DNA of 42,655 bases from Candidatus Pacearchaeota archaeon. GTDB lineage: Archaea > Nanobdellota > Nanobdellia > Pacearchaeales > GW2011-AR1. The position numbers were made by a program, and so were the translations under genes. Within the stretch, counting starts at the first letter, position 1. Each line of letters begins with the position of its first letter. The stretch lies in NCBI GenBank assembly GCA_016186375.1, contig JACPLS010000057.1, positions 1 through 42,655 of the forward strand, in the 5' to 3' direction. Shown one piece after another: positions 6,102-15,044 of this stretch. The notes beneath the pieces were generated by a model, which was not told the origin of the DNA, did no database searches, and saw only the letters and a program-made list of their open reading frames with translations.

Positions 6102-9100
6102 TTATGTTCCTTTTGTAATATTAAATGCTACAACCTCACTTGCAGAGTTATAATCGCTGTCCCAGCAAGAGATCTGTACGCCGTAATTCTGTATACTCCA
6201 ATTGCTTACATTAAATGTATAACTATGTGATGTTCCTCCAGTTGTTAGACCAGTAGAGCCTGAAGAATAGAACCAGTTAGTTCCATTGCTTATTGTCCTA
6301 TAATTAGTGTTAATATATTCATAATAATACTTTGACCCATTATATGCAAAAGCTGATAGATTACATGCAGCTTTCTTTTGAGCAGTTAAACTACCATTAT
6401 TTGAGTTCTGGCTAATATTTCCACAACGCCAAGAATGGAAAGTATCATAGTTGAGTGCTTCAAGAGAACATTGGGCATTCTTTATTGTTGTTGCAGTAAA
6501 ACTGAATGTGTTATTTGAGATATTCTGAAAGTTTAAAGGAGTACTTATAGTAACATTAGGATTAGCAAAATCTTTAACTCTGACTCTTCCGTCTTTTATA
6601 GTTCCAGTTCCACCGCTTCCCGAAACAGTTGCTTTTATATAATAATCTCCCTTAGTCCATCCTCCACTTGGATTTTTCAAAGTCAATGTCGCATTACCAG
6701 AAGTAGTTTGAATCCCTCCGCCAACAATACCCCAAGTTGCGCTAGTATATGAAAGGCACCAATCACTATAACAGGTCCCTCCTGATAAAGCATACTGAAC
6801 ATTTGTTATATTAACATTAATCGCACTATAGTTAACATCTCTCACATAAACTCTGATTGTTATATTTTCATTAGTACCAAAGTCATACTTCCAATATCCA
6901 TTAGAATCTGAATTGCTAAAGTACCCGTTATAAGTTTCTCTTCCTTCAACATAAATACCACTCCAATCTTGAACTGTAGCATTACATTGTCCAGAAACAT
7001 TTGACCAGCAATTTCCAATATTAAATACAAAAGTCTCTTCTCCGTTAAACGTGTTATCCCATCTCCACTGATAAACCTTTGATAAATTGCCACTGGCCAC
7101 AGCTCCTGTAAGAGGATTTGAAACATTTGCTTGTACTGTGATTGGCACATTTGTAGTTTTTCCTGTCCCTCCTTGTACGCTCCCCCATCCAACACTAAAT
7201 GGAATAGACTTAAATGACAGCCATCCTTCTTGTGTTGCATTATCTGAATTATCTCTAACTTTAATATTAAGATAATGATATCCTCCCCAACTTCCTCCTC
7301 CCCAATCAGCGTTATTTGGGCACACAGTAATATTTTGTGACGCTGTAAAACTGCTATTAGTAAAGTTTGTGTAACTTGTTCTACTATTTGAACTCCCAGT
7401 CCAAATATTTTCATAAACCTCTAAAATTGAATAATTTCCAGTAAGTTGAACATTGGAATACCAATAAGGCTCAAAAATACTAATTGTTGAATTAACACAT
7501 TGATTATCTGGAATATTGTAAGTATTTGTTGATACAGAAACTCTGAATGGTTGAACACTAAACCAAACCCATCCTGATGAAGTTTCATTATTATTTTTTA
7601 ATGTTATTTCTCCCCAATAATATCCTGTTGGCCAGCTTCCATTTTTATAACTGATATTTACCAGAGCGCTCCCATTTATTTGTAAGTCTGTCCTATTTAC
7701 AATGCTTACATTAATATCTTCTGGATAATTAAATACTTTATTTTCAAAAGTTGATGAGTCCCATGCTCTTAGAACAGCATCATCTATTGTTGCATTTACA
7801 AAATCAGTTGCATTATAACTAGCTCCCCAACCCTTATAATTTCTTGTTACGGTTACATTATAATACATATTTTCTCTTGATTTAATATTTGTCTTCCAAT
7901 TACTTGATGCATTTTCATCTGATGGTCTAGTATCAACATAAAATGCAACTGTATTAAACCATGCATTTCCTGTGTCAGTACCATTCACATTTAATACAAC
8001 TGAATAATATCCAGTACCCCATGTGCCACTTGTAGTATTAATCTTCAATATATATGCGCTGTCGTTATTAATATTTGCATTCCAATACCATTTGCTAGAT
8101 GAGTTTACATATATTGTAGTTGCCGCATATTGGCTAGAATTTAATTCCTTGCAAGGCCATGTTCTACAATCACTTATTTTCTTTACTCCTATAGATACAT
8201 TTCCATTTATGTATTCTCCTCCCGCATAATTGTAATTATAATTTCCTGCTTGAGATATTTTTATATAAAGACTAATATTTTCTCTTGAGTTGAAATAATT
8301 CTTATAATTGCAAGTACTTGAAGAACATTCTATGGGAGTTCCATAAACATCCCATAATTTCACTCCAAACCATGCATATCCATAATCGCTGTCTCCATTT
8401 GAAGTTGTTCCTTGGATTACTGCCCTATAATATCCGTTCTTCCATTGCCCAGTTGGCATTGCTGAAACTGGAACATTTAATGAACCGCTTCCAGAAGTAA
8501 CACTTGCTGAACTTACATTTGAGACGTTAAATCCAGAATCAACTGGAGGCCATATCCAGTCTCCATCAGAACCCATATATTCTACTCTCTTTAATGTAAT
8601 TGTACCGCCCAATCCTCCACTGCTTCCCCACCATCCACTTCCAGCTTCATATAGCCTAACATTTAATGTGACATTACTAGAAGGACTATTTTGCCAATTT
8701 GAACTCCAACCATATAAATAAAATGCTCTTGCTTCAAATCTTCCATATGCAGAGTCCTCTGTTCCATCTTGTCCTATTACCTTAAATTTAACAATATTAT
8801 TGCCCCCCTCCCATTTTGATAATGGTTTCAAAGTGCAGCTATATCCTCCTGTGCTATCACTTGCCTGACATACAGAATCAGTTGAATTAATATTCTGAAG
8901 GCTACCCGTTTCTGAATTAGAGACTTCAACAATACTTAAAGTTGCATTATTTATAACTTGTTGAGTTCCTGTATTAACACTGCAAGCTGCTCCTTTTCCA
9001 TAAGAGCCTCCTCCAGTTGAGTTTCCTGAAGAGAAGTTTGAAACTGTTGCTCTTCCAAGAGGATTATTTGCCTGAATAATTTTAATTTCAAAATAAACAG

Positions 9101-10946
9101 TGTCTCCAGTCTTAAATTGCCATACATAATAATTACCGCTACCAACAGTCCCTGCAGTGTCTTTTGCAACTGTACAACTTTCGTAAGGTCGAACAATAAA
9201 TCTTGCCAAAGCTCCGACACTCTTATTATTTCCATATATAAATACGTCATAAACACCACCAAATTTAGGTACATCAAGTTTAAGCAATTGTGAAGTAATA
9301 TTAAACGCCCATTCATTCACTCCATTTGTTGCATTAACAACTGTAAAATTGTTAACTTTTGTATATGAAACTTCAGAACCATTCATAAATACTACACTAG
9401 AAATTTCAGCATCTGATAAATTAAATAGTGTGGAAGTTGCATTTGAAGCTTTCAAGCTTAAATAAACAAATTCATTTGTTCCAAAGAGCTCTTTCAACGA
9501 ACCTTCGCTGTTAGTTGATTGACCAGCCAAAACTCCATTTATTATATTAATGGTACGGCTCTGGGTTTGCGTAACTCCTTGGTGTGATAAAGAAACATCC
9601 AATTTAAATTTTCCTAAATTCAACGGTGAAGTTAAAGAAAATTCATAACATCCATTTTTTGAACAAGATGCATTCCAACTTACATTACCAATAGCATAAA
9701 TATCATTTAACTCATCTTTTAAGATAATTGAAAATGAAGATATATTAACATCATTTATTATAGTGCCATTAGACCTTAATTTTGGATATGCTTCAAATTT
9801 TAAAGTTTTATTAGGATAAGTACTATATTCATATTCAAATCCAGAGCCAACTTCTTTCTTATTAATAGATAATACCCAGTCTTTAACTTCAAATGACGAA
9901 GATAAAGTAATGTTTGAGCTTCCTGAAGAAACTGTAACTGAAACTAAATAAGTCTTATAATTAAATGTCAAAGAATCTACATCAAATGTAAATTTATTAG
10001 CAAATGAATTATTGCTGTTTAACGTCGTTGAACTAATAGCTTTGACAACATTTCCTTGAGAATCAGCAATATAACCTGAGAAAGTGTAAACATCGCTTGT
10101 AGACGCATTAGCAACACTAACCTCCACACTTGCTTTTTCTCCAAGTGCATAGACATTTTTAAGAGATTTTCCTAATTCATCTTTCATATAAACACTTGCT
10201 GAATATGGAACAACTAAGAACGAACTGAATGCACTGAAATTGTTCAATTCTATATAATACTTTCCAAGTGTTGTTGGTGCGGTAAAACTTCTTGAACATT
10301 TTCCATCGTTACCTGTTGTGCAGTTAAAGCTTGAGACAATTGACTTACTGGAATTTTGAACTGTTCCATTTACAGATACATTTGCAACAAATAATATTCT
10401 ATCATCAATAAGTTTTATTGCTTCAACCTCTGCTTTTACATTTTCAGATGCAAAATATTTTACTTTATCGGTGCTTATAGATAAAAGATCTAGTGATTTA
10501 TTTATTACCATTATTTTTATTTCTGAAAACCAGGTTATATTTCCAGGATCGGTGTATTCTGTTCTTAAAAAATAATCTCCTGCGCTTCCAGACGCTGAGA
10601 TTGTCTTCGCAGTAGGTCTAAATGTACTGTTTGAGTAAAAACTTCCATTAACATCTGTAGTAAAAGTATGATTAAAAATCATCCCTCTTGTAACATTTAT
10701 AATTGTGAAATTAACGCTACTAGCATTAACTGGTGCAGATGCTGAAACTAATGTCCCATTATTTGTATAATTTGCCTGATAAACAAATCCTTTAAAAGAA
10801 ATCATTTCATTAGTCATATAAACTGTACTAGGAGAAGTAAAATAAATATCTACTGTATAATTATTGGCGCTTACAAAAGATGCGCTAATAAAACTAAATA
10901 ATAATAAGAAAAATAATAGAAATATCTTTTTTAGTTTTTTGCTCAT
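6102..10946 (-). CDS. Giant secreted surface protein with repeated Ig-like domains
   Basis: About 1,614 residues from ATG 10946 (1,623 from 10973). I prefer 10946: it has GAGGT upstream and the TATA at 10988-10998 would start transcription near 10970. A lysine-rich start and a hydrophobic stretch ending FVSAN form a signal peptide. The body is beta-rich with a very high density of N-x-S/T sequons. A module of roughly 110-150 residues recurs, marked by a GYY- or GDYY-type turn followed by an aromatic GxxWF.V..F.V end (for example YGYAWFGVKLW, GNAWFNTVAFYV, GWVWFSVQPFRV). It ends without a membrane segment, so it is probably secreted or held by partners; the next gene carries an anchor. It may be an S-layer or adhesion protein. 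No enzymatic motif seen. Confidence 0.85.
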   Translation of the reverse strand: MSKKLKKIFLLFFLLLFSFISASFVSANNYTVDIYFTSPSTVYMTNEMISFKGFVYQANYTNNGTLVSASAPVNASSVNFTIINVTRGMIFNHTFTTDVNGSFYSNSTFRPTAKTISASGSAGDYFLRTEYTDPGNITWFSEIKIMVINKSLDLLSISTDKVKYFASENVKAEVEAIKLIDDRILFVANVSVNGTVQNSSKSIVSSFNCTTGNDGKCSRSFTAPTTLGKYYIELNNFSAFSSFLVVPYSASVYMKDELGKSLKNVYALGEKASVEVSVANASTSDVYTFSGYIADSQGNVVKAISSTTLNSNNSFANKFTFDVDSLTFNYKTYLVSVTVSSGSSNITLSSSFEVKDWVLSINKKEVGSGFEYEYSTYPNKTLKFEAYPKLRSNGTIINDVNISSFSIILKDELNDIYAIGNVSWNASCSKNGCYEFSLTSPLNLGKFKLDVSLSHQGVTQTQSRTINIINGVLAGQSTNSEGSLKELFGTNEFVYLSLKASNATSTLFNLSDAEISSVVFMNGSEVSYTKVNNFTVVNATNGVNEWAFNITSQLLKLDVPKFGGVYDVFIYGNNKSVGALARFIVRPYESCTVAKDTAGTVGSGNYYVWQFKTGDTVYFEIKIIQANNPLGRATVSNFSSGNSTGGGSYGKGAACSVNTGTQQVINNATLSIVEVSNSETGSLQNINSTDSVCQASDSTGGYSCTLKPLSKWEGGNNIVKFKVIGQDGTEDSAYGRFEARAFYLYGWSSNWQNSPSSNVTLNVRLYEAGSGWWGSSGGLGGTITLKRVEYMGSDGDWIWPPVDSGFNVSNVSSASVTSGSGSLNVPVSAMPTGQWKNGYYRAVIQGTTSNGDSDYGYAWFGVKLWDVYGTPIECSSSTCNYKNYFNSRENISLYIKISQAGNYNYNYAGGEYINGNVSIGVKKISDCRTWPCKELNSSQYAATTIYVNSSSKWYWNANINNDSAYILKINTTSGTWGTGYYSVVLNVNGTDTGNAWFNTVAFYVDTRPSDENASSNWKTNIKSRENMYYNVTVTRNYKGWGASYNATDFVNATIDDAVLRAWDSSTFENKVFNYPEDINVSIVNRTDLQINGSALVNISYKNGSWPTGYYWGEITLKNNNETSSGWVWFSVQPFRVSVSTNTYNIPDNQCVNSTISIFEPYWYSNVQLTGNYSILEVYENIWTGSSNSRTSYTNFTNSSFTASQNITVCPNNADWGGGSWGGYHYLNIKVRDNSDNATQEGWLSFKSIPFSVGWGSVQGGTGKTTNVPITVQANVSNPLTGAVASGNLSKVYQWRWDNTFNGEETFVFNIGNCWSNVSGQCNATVQDWSGIYVEGRETYNGYFSNSDSNGYWKYDFGTNENITIRVYVRDVNYSAINVNITNVQYALSGGTCYSDWCLSYTSATWGIVGGGIQTTSGNATLTLKNPSGGWTKGDYYIKATVSGSGGTGTIKDGRVRVKDFANPNVTISTPLNFQNISNNTFSFTATTIKNAQCSLEALNYDTFHSWRCGNISQNSNNGSLTAQKKAACNLSAFAYNGSKYYYEYINTNYRTISNGTNWFYSSGSTGLTTGGTSHSYTFNVSNWSIQNYGVQISCWDSDYNSASEVVAFNITKGT

Positions 10947-10987
10947 TCCTTTATACCTCTTTTCTTTATACATTTTCTTTGTTTTTC

Positions 10988-10998
10988 TTATATATAAA
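10988..10998 (-). promoter_or_regulatory. TATA box for the giant surface-protein gene
   Basis: On the minus strand GTTTATATATAAG precedes the gene, centred about 47 bases upstream of ATG 10946. It overlaps the end of the preceding gene's downstream region, so the giant gene can be transcribed independently of the 275-residue gene before it. Confidence 0.5.
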
Positions 10999-11006
10999 CC
11001 TTGTTA

Positions 11007-11834
11007 TCAAAATACAGTGATAAGTAATCTCGCTTTATTTGTCGTAAGGCTTATTGACTTTAATATCAATGATAAATCTTTTATTCCGTCATTATTGAAA
11101 TCAGTTCTTTTTTCTCCGCCAACTTCTAAAGAGAAAGATCCGCCATCTAATTCTGCGTTCATTAATGTTGATGAGAGTGAAGTGACTTTCAGGTTATGTT
11201 CATTGCCATTAATTAAAAAAATAATTTTTTCATTAATGGAGATTTCTTCAGTGTTTGCTGTATTAATATTTCCTATTGTTCTAGTTGTTTCAGTTGATGC
11301 AGTTGATGAACTTGATGTAGTTCCACTACCGCCGCCACTTCCACTATCTCCGCTTCCACCTCCACCAATAATCTTTGCATTTGCCTTAGAAGGCGTTATG
11401 CAGGAATTTGCATAGCAAATACTTTCTCCAGCGCAATTAATCCAGTTTCCTTGACTGCAAATTTGTTTCGTGTTAGAAGGATTGCATTCGTTTCCAAAAC
11501 ATTGGACAGGGATGCAAGCTCCATTTTGGCAAACACAATTTTCACCAACTGATAAATGTTTTATAGCCCTATTGTCTTCACAAACATAATCAACTGTCTC
11601 CGATCCTTCGCAGCTATCCGAATATATAATAGAAGATCCGTCACTTCCCTTTAAAGTTACTGTTCCTTGAGAGGAAAAAGAATCTGTTCCATCAGAATCT
11701 GTACAGATAACATTCTCAGAAATTACCTTTCCCGTTGGAGAATTAGAATTTTTTAAAACCAAAAAGACCAAAATTACCAAAATGGTAATTGCGAGAAATA
11801 TTATCAAACTCTTTTTTAAAGTTACATTTTCCAT
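11007..11834 (-). CDS. Membrane-anchored surface protein with Cys-rich region and C-terminal beta domain
   Basis: A 275-residue protein. An N-terminal hydrophobic helix (residues 9-27) with little cleavage-site character suggests an anchored protein with its body outside. Residues about 40-150 contain around 14 cysteines in short C-x-C and C-x(4)-C spacings, suggesting disulphides. A Gly/Ser/Thr linker follows, then a domain homologous to the one in the frameshifted neighbour gene: IFLINGNEHNLKVTSLSS, then a DFNNDGIKDL loop and LSLILKSI. The D-x-N-x-D-G loop resembles a calcium-binding loop. It lies upstream of the giant gene on the same strand, so the three form a surface locus. I recognise no named family. 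Confidence 0.8.
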   Translation of the reverse strand: MENVTLKKSLIIFLAITILVILVFLVLKNSNSPTGKVISENVICTDSDGTDSFSSQGTVTLKGSDGSSIIYSDSCEGSETVDYVCEDNRAIKHLSVGENCVCQNGACIPVQCFGNECNPSNTKQICSQGNWINCAGESICYANSCITPSKANAKIIGGGGSGDSGSGGGSGTTSSSSTASTETTRTIGNINTANTEEISINEKIIFLINGNEHNLKVTSLSSTLMNAELDGGSFSLEVGGEKRTDFNNDGIKDLSLILKSISLTTNKARLLITVF

Positions 11835-11870
11835 TTTATATCTCTACAAAAACTTATACTTATAAGAATC

Positions 11871-11940
11871 CTATATATATAAATGCTTCGCTTTCCAACG
11901 ACGATGAAATATCTAATTAAATATGATTATATTTATAAAC
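11871..11940. promoter_or_regulatory. Divergent promoters: surface locus (-) and sigma operon (+)
   Basis: The minus-strand TATA is TATATATAAA around 11873-11882. The plus-strand TATA is TTATATTTATAAAC around 11927-11940. Between them lies CCAACGACGATGA, carrying the CGACGAT motif also seen near 545, 600, 4600 and 4845 in intergenic DNA. Both TATA boxes look ordinary for archaeal TBP/TFB promoters; no bacterial -35/-10 pair stands out. Confidence 0.45.
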
Positions 11941-11977
11941 TTAAGAAACAAATAAAATTGAAGGACAATAAATAAAA

Positions 11978-13051
11978 ATGATTCAAGATACAAGTAAAGA
12001 TTTAACGGCAATATTTCAAGAAAGGTTGGAAAAAGATACTCTTGAGCTGTCGGCAATTGCAGCAGTTGATTTGTTTCAATTAATAAGTAGAGGAGAATAT
12101 GATTCTGAAAGTGGAAAAAATAAAGTTGAACACTATGCCAAAATACTTCCAAAACTTAGAGAGTTGTGCAGGACTTCAGGAGAAGATGTTGCAGGCAAAT
12201 TAGAGAAATTGCTTGTAGAAAAAAATTTCGGGACAAATGGCGAATTATCACGAGTTTTAGAATATGGAGAAATCAGACAATTAACTAATCCACAAATTAA
12301 TACAGAAAATAAGGATAGTGTTCCGGCTATTAAAAAAGAAGGCGAAAATGGACCATATCGTGGAATAACTCCTATTCTTCTAGATATGGGTGTTAGTTCA
12401 GGAATAGTAAACAAAGCTACTGCATATATTATAAAAGCAATTGAAGAAAATAAGAATGAATATCTGGAAAGAAATCATCGAGGTAAAGTTAGGCGAAAAT
12501 TCATTGATAATGAGACTACTCGAGCCATATTTAGAGGGCATATTGAAAAAGGAGGATTTCCATTGGGAGAAAAAGTAAAAAAAGATATAAAATATATTAG
12601 CTTAACTGCACTTATTTATGAGTTTAAAATACCCTTTTCAAAGAGATATGAAGTTGCCAATTATATTAGATCTTGCACTTCAAATGAAGAATACTTAAAG
12701 GGGCATTCAATTCCTTGGTCTCGTGGATTAAGATATGAGGATACATCAGAAACAAGAGATCACATAAAAAAGTTATTACAAGAAGGAAAAATTACCTCTG
12801 ATGAAAACCAGAAAAATGACTTTTCCAATCCAGATAGAAAAGATGATGAAGGAATTTTACAACAAGAAGATTTAGTGCCTTATTCTCCTTTAAAGATTGA
12901 ACAAAGAACTGGTATTTCTTTTGATTTTATAGAATCAAATGCACCTTCATTGCTTGAAGTAAAAAATTCTGGGCCAAATAAATCGAAATGCTATGACCCG
13001 AAAAATCTTCAGAAACTTGTTCAAGCATGGGAAAATAGACAAAAAACATGA
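11978..13051 (+). CDS. Unknown protein coupled to the sigma-70 gene
   Basis: A 357-residue soluble, charged protein I cannot assign. The first 110 residues look helical. Two stretches resemble helix-turn-helix units: ITPILLDMGVSSGIVNKAT (about residues 128-146) and SPLKIEQRTGISFDFIESN near residue 310. The region before the second is acidic and lysine-rich, like a linker. There is no membrane segment or signal peptide. Its stop overlaps the sigma gene's start (ATGA), so the two are translationally coupled, and its likely job is with the sigma factor: a regulator, an anti-sigma factor or a DNA-binding partner. That role is inference from context only. Confidence 0.7.
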   Translation: MIQDTSKDLTAIFQERLEKDTLELSAIAAVDLFQLISRGEYDSESGKNKVEHYAKILPKLRELCRTSGEDVAGKLEKLLVEKNFGTNGELSRVLEYGEIRQLTNPQINTENKDSVPAIKKEGENGPYRGITPILLDMGVSSGIVNKATAYIIKAIEENKNEYLERNHRGKVRRKFIDNETTRAIFRGHIEKGGFPLGEKVKKDIKYISLTALIYEFKIPFSKRYEVANYIRSCTSNEEYLKGHSIPWSRGLRYEDTSETRDHIKKLLQEGKITSDENQKNDFSNPDRKDDEGILQQEDLVPYSPLKIEQRTGISFDFIESNAPSLLEVKNSGPNKSKCYDPKNLQKLVQAWENRQKT

Positions 13052-14547
13052 TAGAATATGATCTCTGCGATATAGCTGAACCATCAAGAACAGAACTTGA
13101 GAGTATTGATTATGAACGGGAAGGTAGAGATTATAGTGATAAGAAAAGACATCAATCTTTAGAAGATAATTCAATAGATAATAAATACGATAGTGATATT
13201 CAAGAAAATAAATTGTTTAATCATACCATTCTTACCCCTCAAGAAGAAAAAGATCTCTTTTACAATTTAAGGCAGGCTGTACAAAGTTACCGAGAACATG
13301 TTTCTCTTGTTAGTCTGGGTTCTTTAAGGCTTGCTCAAATAGCTGCAGAAGCATTAAAAAGAAAAAATTCTATGGAAATTCAGAGAAGATTTAGTTCTCC
13401 GGAAAGTGTAATTGATAGCATGTTTATTGCAGCAAGTGAAGTGAGTGAATTGTACCACGCAAATGTCGCACTACTTTCTGGAAACTCTGGAAGTGGATTG
13501 GGTCTACAAAGGATGATAGAAAGAAATGCACAAGAATCTCAAAAACATATACTTCCCTGGCAGCCAAGAATAAAAACACTCGATGAAAGGCTTGAAGGAG
13601 ATGTATACTACCTCGGCTTACTTCAATATAAAGCAGGATTTAAAAAATGGAAAAGAGAAAAAGAAGAGAGTAAAATGGGTAATGAAGAATTTCAGCAACG
13701 ATGCAAATTAATTATGCTCGATACTGGACTATTTCCAGAACAGCTCGCTGAAATTGTTGATGCTGCATCAGAATCTCAGGGAAAATATTATCAAACTAGG
13801 GAAGAAATTGCCAGCAAAAATCACAAACTTATAAAATCAATAGTTTTGAAATATCCGATATTAGACGGGACTTTTATTTCCCAACAAGATTTATTTCAAC
13901 GCGGATATATGGGATTGCTAACTGCAATTGAACATTTTGATATAGATAGAGGTTATAAACTCTTGACTTACGCCACTTGGTGGATTAGACAAGCAATATC
14001 AAGGGAGATATATAACACAAGAAAAGGGATATATATACCTATTCATGTACAGGAAAATTCAAGAAAGATAATAGGTATTATTAATGTACTAAGGCAAAGA
14101 TTAGGTTCAAATTATAAACCCTCACTTGAAGAACTTGCAGAATTATCTGGATTAAAGATTGATTCAGTAAAAAGTGCTTTAGCTTCCAGAAATAAAGTAT
14201 TATCATTTGATGCACCTTTAGATTCGGAAGGCGAGGCAACTTTTAATGATGTTCATTCTGATTCTCATTCTCCTAGTCCAGATAAAGAAGCAAATAAATC
14301 AGATATACAAAAGAGAGTCAAAGATTTACTAAATACCATTTCTGAACGAGAGCGTTTAGTTTTAGAAATGCGCTTTGGACTTACCGATGGAATTGTATAT
14401 ACTCTTGAAGAGATTGGAGAAAAATACAAAGTAACAAGAGAAAGAATTAGGCAAATTGAAGAAAAAGCACTAAAAAGACTCCGTCACCCTGGAAGACTTA
14501 AAACCTTAGGAATCTCACGAAAAGAACTACCTTTAATTTTTTCTTAA
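13048..14547 (+). CDS. Bacterial-type sigma-70 family RNA polymerase sigma factor
   Basis: A 499-residue protein with all main sigma-70 regions in order: region 1.2-like LTPQEEKDLFYNLR (62-75), a long non-conserved insert (about 90-250), region 2 with NHKLIKSIVLKY, DLFQRGYMGLLTAIEHFD and YKLLTYATWWIRQAISREI (258-321), region 3 with PIHVQENSRKI and a helical EELAELSGL segment (331-380), and region 4 with ISERERLVLEMRFGL and the DNA-binding VTRERIRQIEEKALKRLRHP (431-481). Region 2.3/2.4 and 4.2 keep promoter-contact signatures, so this is not a TFB relative. It is flanked by archaeal genes on ordinary promoters. Complete sigma factors in some uncultivated archaea have been reported from single-cell genomes; how they work with archaeal polymerase is unclear. 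Confidence 0.93.
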   Translation: MIEYDLCDIAEPSRTELESIDYEREGRDYSDKKRHQSLEDNSIDNKYDSDIQENKLFNHTILTPQEEKDLFYNLRQAVQSYREHVSLVSLGSLRLAQIAAEALKRKNSMEIQRRFSSPESVIDSMFIAASEVSELYHANVALLSGNSGSGLGLQRMIERNAQESQKHILPWQPRIKTLDERLEGDVYYLGLLQYKAGFKKWKREKEESKMGNEEFQQRCKLIMLDTGLFPEQLAEIVDAASESQGKYYQTREEIASKNHKLIKSIVLKYPILDGTFISQQDLFQRGYMGLLTAIEHFDIDRGYKLLTYATWWIRQAISREIYNTRKGIYIPIHVQENSRKIIGIINVLRQRLGSNYKPSLEELAELSGLKIDSVKSALASRNKVLSFDAPLDSEGEATFNDVHSDSHSPSPDKEANKSDIQKRVKDLLNTISERERLVLEMRFGLTDGIVYTLEEIGEKYKVTRERIRQIEEKALKRLRHPGRLKTLGISRKELPLIFS

Positions 14548-14567
14548 AAAAATGTAGAAAAACAACA

Positions 14568-14577
14568 ATATTTAAAA
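14568..14577 (+). promoter_or_regulatory. TATA box of tRNA-Gly
   Basis: ATATTTAAAA is centred about 29 bases before the tRNA 5' end, with AACAACA upstream in the BRE position. It begins about 20 bases after the sigma gene stop. Confidence 0.6.
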
Positions 14578-14601
14578 CCCTCTTTTATTATCAAGATTTG
14601 A

Positions 14602-14672
14602 GCGCGATTAGTTTAATGGCAGAATAGATGGTTTCCAACCATTTGACACGGGTTCGATTCCCGTATCGCGCA
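14602..14672 (+). tRNA. tRNA-Gly (UCC)
   Basis: A 71-nt cloverleaf: acceptor GCGCGAT/ATCGCGC (7 of 7), D arm with GTTTAATGGCAGAAT, anticodon stem GATGG/CCATT with one G-T pair, loop TTTCCAA giving UCC, T arm CGGGT-TCGATTC-CCGTA-type, discriminator A, no encoded CCA. No intron. Confidence 0.95.
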
Positions 14673-14807
14673 TTTTCATAAAATTTAAAATTTGAGGAAT
14701 AATTCTCTCTTTCCTCTTATAAATCCATAACAATTAACAGTATATAACACGGCAAGAAGCTTACATTAAATATTCATAATGCAAATATTTGTAAACTATG
14801 TTGTAAT

Positions 14808-14927
14808 ATGATTATTATATTGCAAGAAATAAAGGAAATAATAACTTTACAAAAACGAGAAATAGATGTAAAACTTATAGATATATTTGACAATATATAT
14901 AGAATAAGAAAAACTGCTTATCTCTAA
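14808..14927 (+). CDS. Possible 39-aa small protein
   Basis: In the 372-base gap between tRNA-Gly and secF, an ATG opens a 39-codon frame encoding a helix with alternating Ile/Leu and charged residues (EIKEIITLQKREIDVKLI), compatible with a short amphipathic or coiled-coil peptide. There is no good ribosome binding site and only a weak TATA upstream. The rest of the gap has nothing I can name apart from the secF TATA (GATTTAAAAG near 15012-15021). Low confidence that it is expressed. Confidence 0.2.
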   Translation: MIIILQEIKEIITLQKREIDVKLIDIFDNIYRIRKTAYL

Positions 14928-15044
14928 GTTATTATTTCGAATATTGAAGAGTTTATTTTAACCTATGATTATAATTCTTTCCAAAGAAAATACATTCAAT
15001 ACAAAATAATTAGATTTAAAAGTCCTGATTTGTGAATAAATAAC

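Noticed and set aside
6860..7414. 184-codon minus-strand frame inside the giant surface gene
   Set aside because: Alternative-frame shadow of the 1,614-residue gene, with no start signal and no separate promoter.
13048..14547. Sigma-70 gene as bacterial contamination
   Set aside because: Base composition and TATA-style promoters around it match the neighbours and the flanking genes are continuous; a chimeric join cannot be fully excluded without reads.
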